Source of the DNA: Eutrophocola sp964629325
GTDB lineage: Bacteria; Pseudomonadota; Gammaproteobacteria; Pseudomonadales; Pseudohongiellaceae
NCBI GenBank assembly: GCA_964629325.1
Contig: CAZVSC010000011.1
Location: 1-64,000 of the forward strand
Length of the DNA stretch: 64,000 nucleotides
Direction: 5' to 3'
In this document: positions 1-8,715 of the stretch, in pieces
Layout: every line of letters starts with the position of its first letter
Position numbering within the stretch: the stretch's first letter is position 1
The notes under the pieces: model-generated
Databases searched by the model: none
The model's input: only the letters and a program-made list of their open reading frames with translations
Told to the model about the DNA's origin: nothing
Made by a program: the position numbers and the translations under genes

Positions 1-300
1 TAGCGTGGATTTCGGTTTCGATGGCGAAGCATATCAGCCCCCCGGAACAAGGAACCATTGCACAGCCTGTGTTGCGGCCAAGCAACTGGTACCCGCTGCA
101 GGGCACCCAACAAAGCACCGCGCCGGCGGCGTCATGAGCGACGACCGGGCAAGGCAAAAGATTTTTTGGCGGCCCGGCACAGAACTGAAGAACGGGCCGA
201 GGCCCCGGAAAATCTTCCAACGCGGCCCGGGCGCGCGTAATAGCCACAACGAAAGTCAGTATCAGCACCGGGGATAAAAGCGATATACTGCGCGGCTCCT
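1..300. other. gene-free left edge, upstream region of the spermidine synthase-like pair
   Basis: No reading frame here has the composition or recognisable sequence of a gene. A TATACT hexamer at 284-289 would make a plausible -10 box just before the first gene, but no convincing -35 lies 16-18 bases upstream, and transcription from there would leave almost no leader. A GGCCCG/CGGGCC inverted pair lies near 172-205. The region may contain the end of a gene lying left of the window, which cannot be judged. Confidence 0.4.
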
Positions 301-933
301 ATGAAAGACAAAAATTCACAGAATGGCCTGCAAACCGTACTGGTTATGGTACTGGCTTTTATTGCCGGCTTCATCATCATGGCCATTGAGTTGCTGGGCG
401 GCAGGATCCTGGCCCCCTACTTCGGCAGCTCGATCTATGTCTGGGGCAGCATCATCACCGTATTCATGCTGTCGCTGTCCATTGGCTACCTGTGCGGCGG
501 CAAGCTGTCCCTGCACAATCCCAACCTGAAAACCTACGGTACCTTCTTTGCCACCTCGGCCGTCTTCCTGCTGCCGCTGGTCTTCTGGAGCAACCAGATC
601 ATGGAGTTCCTGTTCCTGCAGATCGAGGATCCGCGCTACGGCTCGCTGGTGGTTTCGATGCTGCTGTTTTTCCTGCCCACGGCTATCATGGGCATGATCG
701 CGCCCTACTCGGTACGCCTGATGGTGGAGTCCACCCACGGCAGCGGCCATGTCGCCGGCAAGTTGTATTTCATCTCCACGCTCGGTAGCGCGCTGGGCAC
801 ACTGGCCACCTCCTTTTATCTGGTGCTGTGGTTCGAGGTGAACCAGATCCTGGTCACCATGGTGGCCAGCCTGGTGCTCGCCGGTGCCGCTGCTATCATT
901 ACCGGCACGCGTCAATCGACCAGCGCAGCATAA
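301..933 (+). CDS. membrane half of a fused-MFS/spermidine synthase-type protein
   Basis: The 210-residue protein is almost entirely hydrophobic, with about six predicted membrane helices. Residues about 29-41 (ELLGGRILAPYFG) match the signature at the start of the membrane part of bacterial fused MFS/spermidine synthase proteins. It lacks the aminopropyltransferase domain, which is encoded by the next gene. That gene lies in the same reading frame, only 18 bases away, so the pair looks like a fusion protein cut in two by a TAA at 931-933. Proteins of this kind are common in gammaproteobacteria and their substrate is not established; spermidine synthesis should not be assumed. The ATG at 301 begins directly at the hydrophobic domain. 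No strong Shine-Dalgarno sequence is visible. Confidence 0.8.
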   Translation: MKDKNSQNGLQTVLVMVLAFIAGFIIMAIELLGGRILAPYFGSSIYVWGSIITVFMLSLSIGYLCGGKLSLHNPNLKTYGTFFATSAVFLLPLVFWSNQIMEFLFLQIEDPRYGSLVVSMLLFFLPTAIMGMIAPYSVRLMVESTHGSGHVAGKLYFISTLGSALGTLATSFYLVLWFEVNQILVTMVASLVLAGAAAIITGTRQSTSAA

Positions 934-951
934 AGGCAGCATGAAAACATC

Positions 952-1884
952 ATGAACAAAGCCCCGACAGTCTTTTCCCGGTTCAAGTGGCATGTCATCG
1001 CCGTCGTGGTGACTGCCGTGCTGATCAGCATGGTCGACGCTTTCGCCCAGGTCGGGGTGCGCTACATCCACCAGGAACGCTCCCTGTACCGCAACATCGT
1101 GGTGACCGAGGATTCGACACGCCGCTGCATGCGCTTCACCATCACCAGTCGCTCCGGCCAGAACCAGAGCTGTCGTTTCCTGGACCGCCCGGTCGAACTG
1201 GTCTTTCCCTACGCCAAGATGACCCTGTCCAGCCTGCTGGTACAGGATGAACCGAAACGCATGCTGATCGTCGGCCTCGGCGGCGGCACACTGCCGGACA
1301 CCTACAGCCGGCTTTTCCCCGACACCGAGATCGTCATCTCCGAGATCGATGACGCCGTATTCCGCGTGGCGCGGGAGTACTTCGGTTTCGAGGAGACCGA
1401 CAAGATCAAGGTGGACGTCGGCGATGCCCGCGTCTACATCAAGCGCGCTGGCCTGCGCGGTGAGAAGTTCGACCTGGTGATTCTCGACGCCTTCAACGGC
1501 GAGTACATTCCCGAGCACCTGATGACCGTGGAGTTCCTGGAAGAAGTGAAGAAGCTGCTGCCTGATGACGGCATGGTCGTGGCCAATACCTTTTCCACCA
1601 GCCGCCTGTATGCCGCCGAATCGAACACCTACCGCGCCGTGTTCGGCGAAATCTACAACATACGCCAGGCCGGCACCGGCAACCGGGTAATCGTCGCCTC
1701 CATGCAGCCGCTGCCCGACCGCGCCACGCTCCAGTCACGGGCGCCGGCCTTCAAGGCCAGGCTCGAGCAGTTCGGCATGGATGTCACCGAGTATCCGCAG
1801 TACATGAACACGCAAGTGACCTGGGATACCGGCCAGCGCATCCTCACCGACCAGTACTCCCCGGCCAACCTGCTGAACAATTAA
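952..1884 (+). CDS. spermidine synthase-like methyltransferase-fold protein, membrane-anchored
   Basis: The 310-residue protein has one N-terminal membrane segment (about residues 13-30) and then a Rossmann-type aminopropyltransferase domain. Visible motifs are GLGGGTLP at 108-115 (SAM or decarboxy-SAM loop), acidic E131 after strand 2, VGDAR near 157-160 and LDAF at 178-181. Classical SpeE has its active-site Asp in a different context, so the activity may differ from spermidine formation. The gene follows its membrane partner in the same frame, and its stop overlaps the start of the next gene (TAATG at 1882-1886), so the three are probably co-transcribed. A four-codon ORF at 941 with a better-placed AAAGG precedes the start. 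Family assignment is firm, substrate unknown. Confidence 0.8.
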   Translation: MNKAPTVFSRFKWHVIAVVVTAVLISMVDAFAQVGVRYIHQERSLYRNIVVTEDSTRRCMRFTITSRSGQNQSCRFLDRPVELVFPYAKMTLSSLLVQDEPKRMLIVGLGGGTLPDTYSRLFPDTEIVISEIDDAVFRVAREYFGFEETDKIKVDVGDARVYIKRAGLRGEKFDLVILDAFNGEYIPEHLMTVEFLEEVKKLLPDDGMVVANTFSTSRLYAAESNTYRAVFGEIYNIRQAGTGNRVIVASMQPLPDRATLQSRAPAFKARLEQFGMDVTEYPQYMNTQVTWDTGQRILTDQYSPANLLNN

Positions 1885-2825
1885 TGGGAAAGCACCAGCT
1901 CCCGGGCGTTCCTTTCCAGGCAAAACTGGTCATCGCTTTTTTCCTGATCTATTTCATCTGGGGATCGACCTACCTGGCGATCCGCTATGCCATCGAAACC
2001 ATTCCACCCTTCCTGATGGCCGGTGTGCGCTTCACCACGGCAGGCACCCTCTTGTACACCTTCATGCGCCTGACCGGCGCGGCCAATCCGTCGCTGAAGC
2101 AGTGGCTGAACCTGTGGGTTGTCGGCACCTTCCTGTTCCTGGGGGGCAACGGCCTGGTCGTGTGGGCGGAGCAATACATCACCTCGGGCCTGGCCGCCCT
2201 GCTGGTATCGACCCTGCCCCTGTGGCTGATCATGCTGGACTGGTTGTGGGCCGGCGGTCCGCCGCCCACGGTAAAGGGCCTGGCAGGCATCAGCCTCGGC
2301 ATCATCGGTACGGTGGTGCTGATCGACCCGGTAAAAATCACCGCGACGGACATCTACATCCCCGGCGCGCTGGTGGTGATATTCGGTTCGATGTTGTGGG
2401 CGACCGGGTCAATCTATTCCAAGAAGTTCACGCAGCCGGATTCGATTTTCATGTCGGCGGCCTGCCAGATGTTCGGCGGCGGCCTGTCGCTGCTGCTGGT
2501 GTCCCTGGTGCTCGGCGAATGGTTCGCCTTCGAACCCGTGGGCATCTCACTGGTGTCGTTCTCGGCATTTTCCTATCTGGTGGTGTTCGGCTCCATCATC
2601 GCCATTTCATCCTACGTATGGCTGCTGAAAAACGCCTCTGCCGCCAGCGTGTCCACCTATGCCTTCGTCTATCCGGCGGTGGCCATCTTTCTCGGCTGGC
2701 TGATCGCCGGCGAGGAAATCAACGCGCACATCATCTTTGGTGCGGCCATCATCCTCGCGGGCGTGATCCTGGTGATCAGCGCGCAGAACAAGCGCCTGGC
2801 GATACCGGCAGACGAATCAGTGTGA
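1884..2825 (+). CDS. EamA/DMT-family transporter
   Basis: A 313-residue integral membrane protein with about ten helices arranged as two EamA repeats. The N-terminus carries the typical FIWGSTYLAIRYAIETIPPF segment near residues 25-44. The family (RhtA/YedA-like) exports small metabolites such as amino acids or related compounds across the inner membrane; the substrate cannot be read from the sequence. The start overlaps the previous stop by one base, which implies translational coupling. The 3' end overlaps the convergent DUF6151 gene by nine bases. Other than that tight packing nothing is odd. Confidence 0.85.
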   Translation: MGKHQLPGVPFQAKLVIAFFLIYFIWGSTYLAIRYAIETIPPFLMAGVRFTTAGTLLYTFMRLTGAANPSLKQWLNLWVVGTFLFLGGNGLVVWAEQYITSGLAALLVSTLPLWLIMLDWLWAGGPPPTVKGLAGISLGIIGTVVLIDPVKITATDIYIPGALVVIFGSMLWATGSIYSKKFTQPDSIFMSAACQMFGGGLSLLLVSLVLGEWFAFEPVGISLVSFSAFSYLVVFGSIIAISSYVWLLKNASAASVSTYAFVYPAVAIFLGWLIAGEEINAHIIFGAAIILAGVILVISAQNKRLAIPADESV

Positions 2826-3392
2826 AAGGACTTCCGGTTCTGCCGCAGGCTGGCCGGAGAAACTGAAAAACGCGGAAGGCTGGTGCAGTCCCTTCATTTT
2901 CCAGGCCAGTATCAGCCGCAGCGTACGCAGCATCAGAAGGAACGAGGATGAATGCTTGCGCACGTCATCCGGTGCGCCCGGTGCGGCAAACTCGACCCAG
3001 ACGTTGCCGCGCGAGGGACCCACAGTGTCCGCGAGCTCGGCCTCGGGCCTGATGAAGCTGTGGATGATCCCTATAAAAGGCCAGCCCGGACCCAGCGTGT
3101 TGCCGATGGGCGCATTGCAGCAGCCGGCATACCAGCGGTAGATGCCTTTCTTGCCGAAACGGATGCAGCGCATCAGGTCAGCGCCTTCCGTGATATCCAG
3201 CCAGGCCTGGGGGATCTGCACGATCTCGGTACCACCCCAGGAATTGAGAACATTGCCGGCCTTGCCGAGGTAACGGGGAAACTCTTGGCAGTCATTGCAG
3301 TAACAGACCAGGTGATTGCAATTGGCGCGGGCGATGTGCCGGACCTCGCCCTTGATGCGGCCGCAGTCGCACTGCAGGTGAATGGTGTTCAT
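2817..3392 (-). CDS. DUF6151 family protein (GFA-like cysteine-rich fold)
   Basis: The protein has 191 residues. The start at 3392 is chosen because a GGAGGG lies six bases upstream; an open frame extends further 5' but has no ribosome site. Cysteines sit as CxC (8, 10), C25 and CxCxxC (30, 32, 35), with a CC pair near residue 98. This spacing resembles the zinc-binding glutathione-dependent formaldehyde-activating (GFA/CENP-V) fold, and I recognise the whole as DUF6151. The biochemical role is unknown. It overlaps the 3' end of the convergent DMT transporter gene by nine bases. Confidence 0.75.
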   Translation of the reverse strand: MNTIHLQCDCGRIKGEVRHIARANCNHLVCYCNDCQEFPRYLGKAGNVLNSWGGTEIVQIPQAWLDITEGADLMRCIRFGKKGIYRWYAGCCNAPIGNTLGPGWPFIGIIHSFIRPEAELADTVGPSRGNVWVEFAAPGAPDDVRKHSSSFLLMLRTLRLILAWKMKGLHQPSAFFSFSGQPAAEPEVLSH

Positions 3393-3466
3393 GGTTGCCC
3401 TCCTGCATCGACGACCACCAATGCAGTGAACAATTGTTAACCACGAGGCCGTCTTCTTGGATTCGT

Positions 3467-3787
3467 TTACTTGCCCTTGCGGGAGCTTTTCGCATTGCCC
3501 CACAACGTCGCGACGGCGCGATCAGTACCAAGACCGCCTACCACGAGACAGACCAGGGCCACGCCGAAGAAGACCACGATGGGCAGGAAGGCCGCGTATT
3601 CCCCTTTCTGTATGGAGAAGAACAGCGACCCGCCCGACAGGCCGCCGAACAGGACGCCGACGATCAGCAGTATGCTGCGGCTCGACGCCTTGTAACTGTA
3701 CGGCCCGTCTCCTTTCTCGAAGGGACCAAGGACAGGCCAGAACAGTTTAATCAGAATGCTTTTCAAAATTTGTAACCCCGTTCGCAA
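3467..3787 (-). CDS. small two-helix membrane protein, function unknown
   Basis: A 106-residue protein with two hydrophobic helices (about residues 38-58 and 65-88) and basic ends. No domain is recognised. Codon use and GC content match its neighbours, and it lies 15 bases downstream of the pepO-like gene on the same strand, so it may be co-transcribed with it. The call as a real gene rests on its membrane-protein pattern and on filling the gap neatly; homologues were not checked. Confidence 0.55.
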   Translation of the reverse strand: MRTGLQILKSILIKLFWPVLGPFEKGDGPYSYKASSRSILLIVGVLFGGLSGGSLFFSIQKGEYAAFLPIVVFFGVALVCLVVGGLGTDRAVATLWGNAKSSRKGK

Positions 3788-3802
3788 AAACCGCTTTTGC
3801 CC

Positions 3803-5869
3803 TTACCAGATTTTCACACGCTGCTCAGGCGACAGGTAAAGTGCGTCACCAGGCTGGATGTCGAACGCGTCATACCAGGCGTCGAAATTCCTGACCACAC
3901 CGTTGCAGCGGGCCCAACTGTGCGAATGGGGATCTGAAGTGATGCGCATCTCCAGGTTTTCATCCCGGTACAGGCGGCGCCAGATCTGCGCCCATCCCAT
4001 GAAGAATCGCTGGTCTCCGGTCAGGCCATCGATTACCGGTGCTTCCTCGCCGTTCAGCGACATCCGATAGGCCTTGTAGGCCACGGCAAGCCCGGACAAG
4101 TCGCCGATGTTCTCACCGAGGGTAAATTCGCCGTTGAGGAACTTGCCCGGCAACACTTCGAACTGGTTGTACTGATCCACCAGTGCGGCCGCACGGGCGG
4201 TGAAGGCCTCGGCGTCCTCTCCGGTCCACCAGTCACGCAGGTTGCCATCACCGTCGGACTTGCGGCCCTGGTCATCGAAACCATGGCTGAACTCGTGACC
4301 GATAACTGCACCGATACCGCCGTAATTCACCGCGTCATCCGCTTCCACGTTGAAGAACGGCGGCTGCAGGATGGCGGCGGGAAATACGATCTCGTTCATC
4401 GGCGGGTTGTAGTAGGCGTTGACCGTGTACGGCGTCATGAACCACTCGCCGCGGTCGATGGGGCTGCCCAGCTTGGCCAGCTCACGGTTGTGCTCGACGT
4501 TGCGTGAACGAATGACGTTGCCGATGAGATCATCCGGAGAGACGCTCAAGGCGGAATAATCCTTCCATTGTTCGGGATAACCGATCTTGGTGGTGAACTT
4601 GCGCAATTTCTCCTGGGCCTCGGCCCTGGTCGCCTCGGTCATCCATGCCAGTTCATCGATGCCGACGCGGAATGCCTCGCGCAGGTTTTCCACCAGTACA
4701 TCCATGCGCCGCTTGGCCTCGTCGGCAAAATGCTGCTCCACGTAGATTCGGCCCACCACTTCACCCAGGGATCCATCGACCGTATCGACGCCGCGCTTCC
4801 AGCGCGGGCGCATTTCTTCCAGACCGCCCAGGGTCCTGCCCTCGAAATCAAACTGCGCATTCACGAAATCCTCGCCCAGATAGCCTGCAAGGGAGTCGAC
4901 ATACTTGAAGCTCGTATAGTCCTTCCACTGCTGCAGGCTGATTTCGTTCCAGATAGTGTTGAGCCCTTCGATGTAACTGGGCTGGCGCACGATGTAGCTT
5001 GTTTCGGTGATGCCCAGTGCCGCCAGGAAAGCGTCCCAGTCCATGTCCGGGGCCAGGGCGCCCAGGTCATCCTGGGTCATTTTATTGTAGGTGAGTTCAC
5101 GCTGGCGGTTCTGCACGCGATCCCAGTGCTGGCCGGCGATGAGAAACTCGATGGCCAGAACGGATCGGGCCGCCTCGGCAGCGCGCTCGTAGCCGGCCAG
5201 TTCCAGCACCGTGGCTACATATTTGCCGTACGCGGCACGTGCTTCCTCGTGCGACGCATCGCCCTCGGACAGGTACCAGTCGCGATCGGGCAGCCCCAGC
5301 CCCCATTGGGTCAGGTAACTGATGTACTGGTCGGACTGCATGGCGTCGTTGTCGATGTAGACGCCCACCGGCATCTGTACGCTGATGTGGTTCAGCTCGG
5401 CCATCTTGATGAGCATGGCACTCTTGTCGGCAATGCCGGCGATTTCCGCCAGGGTCGCCTGCAGGGGCTCTGCGCCCAGCGCCTCGATGCGCTCCTCGTC
5501 CATGAAACTGGTGAAGAAATCCCCGACCTTCTGCGCGTCACTGCCCGGTTCCGCTTCCTGGCCTGCAGCCTGCTCGATGATGACACGCAGGTTTTCTTCA
5601 GCTTCATCGGCGAGTGCGGTGAAACTGCCGTAGTTGGATTTGTCGGACGGGATCGGCGTGTCCCGCAGCCAGGTACCGTTCACGTACGCATAAAAATCAT
5701 CGCCCGGGCGGACACTGGTGTCGAAATTGGCGGTGTTGATGCCCGAGCCGAGGCTGGCGGCGACAGGGGCTGCGGGGGCCGGCGTTTCCATGGCGGAATC
5801 GTTGCCGCCGCAGGCGCCAAGCAGGGCCGCCGGGAACAGGAAAAGGAGCGTTCTGGATACCTTAAACAT
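3803..5869 (-). CDS. pepO: M13 family zinc metallopeptidase lipoprotein (PepO-like)
   Basis: A 688-residue neprilysin-like endopeptidase. The N-terminus is a lipoprotein signal with lipobox LGAC (Cys20), so it is probably anchored to a membrane facing the periplasm. The zinc site is HEFSH at residues 525-529, with the third ligand in GENIGD (E586), and VNAYYNPPMNEIVFPA occurs about 60 residues before it, as in M13 enzymes. Length is usual for the family. M13 peptidases cut oligopeptides rather than folded proteins. A strong forward-strand RNA candidate lies immediately upstream (5912-6100), so the promoter of this gene must be within or across that unit. Confidence 0.92.
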   Translation of the reverse strand: MFKVSRTLLFLFPAALLGACGGNDSAMETPAPAAPVAASLGSGINTANFDTSVRPGDDFYAYVNGTWLRDTPIPSDKSNYGSFTALADEAEENLRVIIEQAAGQEAEPGSDAQKVGDFFTSFMDEERIEALGAEPLQATLAEIAGIADKSAMLIKMAELNHISVQMPVGVYIDNDAMQSDQYISYLTQWGLGLPDRDWYLSEGDASHEEARAAYGKYVATVLELAGYERAAEAARSVLAIEFLIAGQHWDRVQNRQRELTYNKMTQDDLGALAPDMDWDAFLAALGITETSYIVRQPSYIEGLNTIWNEISLQQWKDYTSFKYVDSLAGYLGEDFVNAQFDFEGRTLGGLEEMRPRWKRGVDTVDGSLGEVVGRIYVEQHFADEAKRRMDVLVENLREAFRVGIDELAWMTEATRAEAQEKLRKFTTKIGYPEQWKDYSALSVSPDDLIGNVIRSRNVEHNRELAKLGSPIDRGEWFMTPYTVNAYYNPPMNEIVFPAAILQPPFFNVEADDAVNYGGIGAVIGHEFSHGFDDQGRKSDGDGNLRDWWTGEDAEAFTARAAALVDQYNQFEVLPGKFLNGEFTLGENIGDLSGLAVAYKAYRMSLNGEEAPVIDGLTGDQRFFMGWAQIWRRLYRDENLEMRITSDPHSHSWARCNGVVRNFDAWYDAFDIQPGDALYLSPEQRVKIW

Positions 5870-5911
5870 TTCTTAACTCACTGATTTAAATGATATTTAA
5901 TGGAAGAGGGG

Positions 5912-6100
5912 AGCCTTGCGGTGCCGGCCAGTATAGTCGCTTCGGCCTAAAAACGACAAGCGGTTGATCCGGCCGAGGCAAGGCTTCGTAACATGAACAA
6001 AGGTCGCGAAAGTTACGCCCGGCCCAGCCGGTCTCCTTGGGGCAATACTCCGATTGCCCGTTAGTCCCTACTGGCCCTGCTCCCGCAGGGCCTTTTTTTT
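5912..6100 (+). ncRNA. candidate structured small RNA between pepO and orn
   Basis: The gap between the divergent 5' end of pepO and the 3' end of orn contains a chain of stems on the + strand: AGCCTTGC 5912-5919 with GCAAGGCT 5978-5985; CGTAAC 5987-5992 with GTTACG 6012-6017; GGGCAAT 6040-6046 with ATTGCCC 6053-6059; then a textbook terminator at 6073-6100. The terminator faces right, but both flanking genes are on the minus strand, so a separate + strand transcript is needed to explain it. TATAGT at 5932-5937 could be a -10, which would place the 5' end near 5944; no good -35 was found. No ORF with a ribosome site is present. I do not recognise a known RNA family. Confidence 0.5.
6073..6100 (+). 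terminator. Rho-independent terminator of the candidate small RNA
   Basis: Stem GGCCCTGC (6073-6080) and GCAGGGCC (6085-6092) with a TCCC loop, followed by eight T residues. Read on the minus strand there is no T-tract, so it does not serve orn. Confidence 0.85.
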
Positions 6101-6146
6101 GCGTTGTGAAAAGGGAGGAGCCGTCAGCGGGCGGGTTTCAGAGCCT

Positions 6147-6695
6147 TCAGCGAGCAGTTTTAAAAAAGTGCTCGCGGTAATGCCGCAGCTCCGCGATGGA
6201 GTCGCGGATATCTTCCAGCGCCTTGTGGCTGCTTTCCTTCTTGAAGCCGTCGGCCACATCCGGGCGCCAGCGCTTGGCCAGTTCCTTGACGGAGCTGACA
6301 TCGAGGTTGCGGTAGTGAAAGAAGGCTTCGAGGGACGGCATATAGCGGGCGAGGAAGCGGCGGTCCTGGCAGATGCTGTTGCCGCACATGGGTGAAAAGC
6401 CGCGCTCGCAATATTCGTCAAGGAACTTCAGCGTGATCTGCTCGGCCTCGCTTTCGTTGTACGGACTCAGTTTCACGCGCTCGACGAGGCCGGACGCGCC
6501 ATGGTGGCGCTGGTTCCAGTCATCCATGCCGGCCATGGTCTGGGCGGACTGGTGAATGGCCAGCACGGGGCCTTCCGCGACGACCTGCAGGTCGGTATTG
6601 GTAATGATGGTGGCGATTTCGATGATGCGGTCGGACTCGGGGATCAATCCGGTCATCTCCAGGTCGATCCAGATGAGGTGCTGCTTTTTATCCAT
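6147..6695 (-). CDS. orn: oligoribonuclease
   Basis: A 182-residue DEDDh 3'-5' exonuclease that degrades 2-5 nt RNAs and pGpG to mononucleotides in the cytoplasm, and so ends c-di-GMP turnover. The first active-site motif is IDLEMTG (D11, E13), and the C-terminal region carries the remaining Asp and His residues in the expected DSIAELRHYREHF context. Length equals the E. coli enzyme. It is divergent from rsgA, the conserved arrangement in gammaproteobacteria. It is relevant here because several c-di-GMP-type proteins are encoded nearby. Confidence 0.96.
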   Translation of the reverse strand: MDKKQHLIWIDLEMTGLIPESDRIIEIATIITNTDLQVVAEGPVLAIHQSAQTMAGMDDWNQRHHGASGLVERVKLSPYNESEAEQITLKFLDEYCERGFSPMCGNSICQDRRFLARYMPSLEAFFHYRNLDVSSVKELAKRWRPDVADGFKKESSHKALEDIRDSIAELRHYREHFFKTAR

Positions 6696-6793
6696 GGAAT
6701 GCCACTAAGCGCTTCTTATATACTGCCCCGATTGTAGCAAGAAAGCCCCTGAAGATAAGTCCTTATGACCGAAAACCGCCGCACCACCACTGC

Positions 6794-7813
6794 ATGAAGA
6801 AAAAGCAGCTCAACCGCCGCCAGCTGTGGCGCATTCAGAAGATGCAGGACGCCTACGCCGAGCGGGCGGCAAAAAAGGAAGCCCGGGCTGATCTTCCACT
6901 CAATACCTCCGAGCTCGGTGCCGAGCAAAAAGGCATCGTCATTTCCAATTTCGGCCAGCAACTGGACATCGAGGCGCTCGAGGGCGACAGCCAGGGCAGC
7001 ATATTCCGCTGCTTCCAGCGCTCGAATATCGAATCCCTGGTCGCCGGGGACTACGTCATCTTCCAGGCAGGCGACCCGGTCGGCGTCGTCATCGCCGCCC
7101 TGCCCCGTGAGAACTTTCTCGAACGCCCCGCGGGCATGGGGGAGCTGCGTCCCGTCGCCGCCAACATCGACCAACTCGCCATCGTCATCGCGCCGGTGCC
7201 GGAGCCCTTCGCCAACCTGATCGACCGCTACCTGGTGGCGGCCGAACATTACCGCATCCATCCCTTGCTGCTGATGAACAAGTCGGACCTCGTCAATGCC
7301 GACAACCGTGCTGCTCTGGATGACCTGTTGGCGATCTATGAACGCATCGGTTATCCGGTACTGCGCGTGTCCAGCAAGTCCGGCGATGGCCTGGCCAAAC
7401 TGAAGGCCATGCTCGATGACAAGACCTCGGTGTTCGTCGGACAGTCCGGTGTCGGCAAATCCGCCCTCATCAACGCCCTGCTGCCGGATGCCAACACGGC
7501 GGAGGGGGCGTTGTCAGAGGCCGGCGACAAGGGCCGGCACACCACCACCTCGGCGCGCCTGTTTCATTTTCCCGACGGCGGCGACCTCATCGATTCCCCC
7601 GGAATCCGCGAATTCCACCTCGAGCACCTGGACCGCGAGACCCTGGAAAACGGCTTCATCGAATTCCGCGAGTACCTCGGCCGCTGCAAGTTCCGCGACT
7701 GCCGCCACGACAGGGAACCCGGCTGCAGTCTCAAGACCGCCGTGGCCAACGACGAAATCAGCGCGGCGCGCATGGCCAGCTTCCGCCTGATCGGCCAGAC
7801 CCTGGAAAACTGA
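6794..7813 (+). CDS. rsgA: small ribosomal subunit biogenesis GTPase RsgA
   Basis: A 339-residue circularly permuted GTPase. Motif order is G4 (NKSD, 162-165), G1 (GQSGVGKS, 216-223), G3 (DSPG, about 267), which is diagnostic. An N-terminal OB-fold precedes it, and a C-terminal zinc knuckle (CKFRDC followed by His and a later Cys) closes the protein. It acts late in 30S maturation and removes RbfA. Divergent from orn across about 100 bases, which must hold both promoters. An extended basic N-terminus (KKKQLNRRQ) is usual for the family. Confidence 0.96.
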   Translation: MKKKQLNRRQLWRIQKMQDAYAERAAKKEARADLPLNTSELGAEQKGIVISNFGQQLDIEALEGDSQGSIFRCFQRSNIESLVAGDYVIFQAGDPVGVVIAALPRENFLERPAGMGELRPVAANIDQLAIVIAPVPEPFANLIDRYLVAAEHYRIHPLLLMNKSDLVNADNRAALDDLLAIYERIGYPVLRVSSKSGDGLAKLKAMLDDKTSVFVGQSGVGKSALINALLPDANTAEGALSEAGDKGRHTTTSARLFHFPDGGDLIDSPGIREFHLEHLDRETLENGFIEFREYLGRCKFRDCRHDREPGCSLKTAVANDEISAARMASFRLIGQTLEN

Positions 7814-7889
7814 GCACGGTATATTCCACGCTTTCGCTAACGCCTGGCGAATCAGTTAGAATCCGTTTTTTTCACCCGGTAACGCCCCT

Positions 7890-8702
7890 ATGTCTGCCAC
7901 GCTTGACCTGATCATCGAACCCGACACGCTGGCCGGTGTGCTCGGCGACCCGCAGCTGTTGATCGTGGATGTCAGCCAGGCCGCCACCTACGCGCAGGCC
8001 CATGTGCCCGGCGCCGTGCATGTGGACCCCAGGGAACTGGTATGCGGCATCCCGCCCGCGCCGGGCAAGCTGCCGGCGAAGGACAAGCTTGAAGCGCTTT
8101 TCGCGCGCATCGGCTATTCGCCGGACAAGCACATCGTGACCTACGATGACGAAGGCGGCGGCTGGGCCGGGCGCCTTATCTGGACGCTGGACATCATCGG
8201 CCACCAGGGCTATTCCTACCTCAACGGCGGCATCCACGCCTGGTACAAGGAAGGCCATCCCGTGGAGAACACGCCAAATGAAGCAACGCCGACCGACGTC
8301 AGCCTGACCCTGGACCTGTCGGTGAATGCGGATGTGAACGAGGTGCTGATGGCGCTCGACGACCCGCACGTGAAAGTGTGGGATGCGCGCAGCCATGAGG
8401 AATACATCGGCACCAAGGTGTCGGCAGCTCGCGGCGGCCATATCCCCGGCGCCGTCAATCTCGACTGGCTGGACACCATGGATCCCGCCCGTAACCTGCG
8501 GCTCAAGCCACTGGACAATATCAAGGCCGAGCTCGATGAACTCGGCATACACGATGGCGACAGCATCATCACCCACTGCCAGACCCATCACCGTTCGGGG
8601 CTCACCTACCTCATCGCCAAGGCGCTTGGCTTCAAGGTGAAGGCCTACGATGGCTCCTGGTCCGAATGGGGCAACCTGCCGGACACGCCGATAGAAACCT
8701 GA
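7890..8702 (+). CDS. rhdA: thiosulfate sulfurtransferase (two-domain rhodanese)
   Basis: A 270-residue protein with two rhodanese domains. The N-terminal domain is inactive and the C-terminal one has the catalytic loop CQTHHRS, with Cys230 as persulfide carrier. The order orn/rsgA-rhdA-psd is like that in Pseudomonas, where this gene is rhdA, which supports the name over mercaptopyruvate sulfurtransferase (the latter usually has a CG(S/T)GVT loop). Cytoplasmic: no signal peptide. A 13-base gap separates it from psd, so the two are probably one operon. Confidence 0.88.
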   Translation: MSATLDLIIEPDTLAGVLGDPQLLIVDVSQAATYAQAHVPGAVHVDPRELVCGIPPAPGKLPAKDKLEALFARIGYSPDKHIVTYDDEGGGWAGRLIWTLDIIGHQGYSYLNGGIHAWYKEGHPVENTPNEATPTDVSLTLDLSVNADVNEVLMALDDPHVKVWDARSHEEYIGTKVSAARGGHIPGAVNLDWLDTMDPARNLRLKPLDNIKAELDELGIHDGDSIITHCQTHHRSGLTYLIAKALGFKVKAYDGSWSEWGNLPDTPIET

Positions 8703-8715
8703 CACGCCACTATCC

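Noticed and set aside
941..955. Four-codon ORF MKTS with good ribosome site just before the second spermidine synthase-like gene.
   Set aside because: Too short to call a gene; noted only because it could influence initiation at 952.
316..1518. Long open frame on the minus strand opposite the spermidine synthase-like pair.
   Set aside because: It mirrors high-GC codon bias of the real genes, has no recognisable domain, and the + strand genes have clear motifs.
4568..5884. 438-codon open frame on the + strand opposite pepO.
   Set aside because: Antisense shadow of a clear M13 peptidase; composition rich in Gly, His, Gln and Val typical of such shadows.
6073..6100. Terminator first considered to belong to orn.
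   Set aside because: On the minus strand there is no T-tract after the stem; it only works rightwards.
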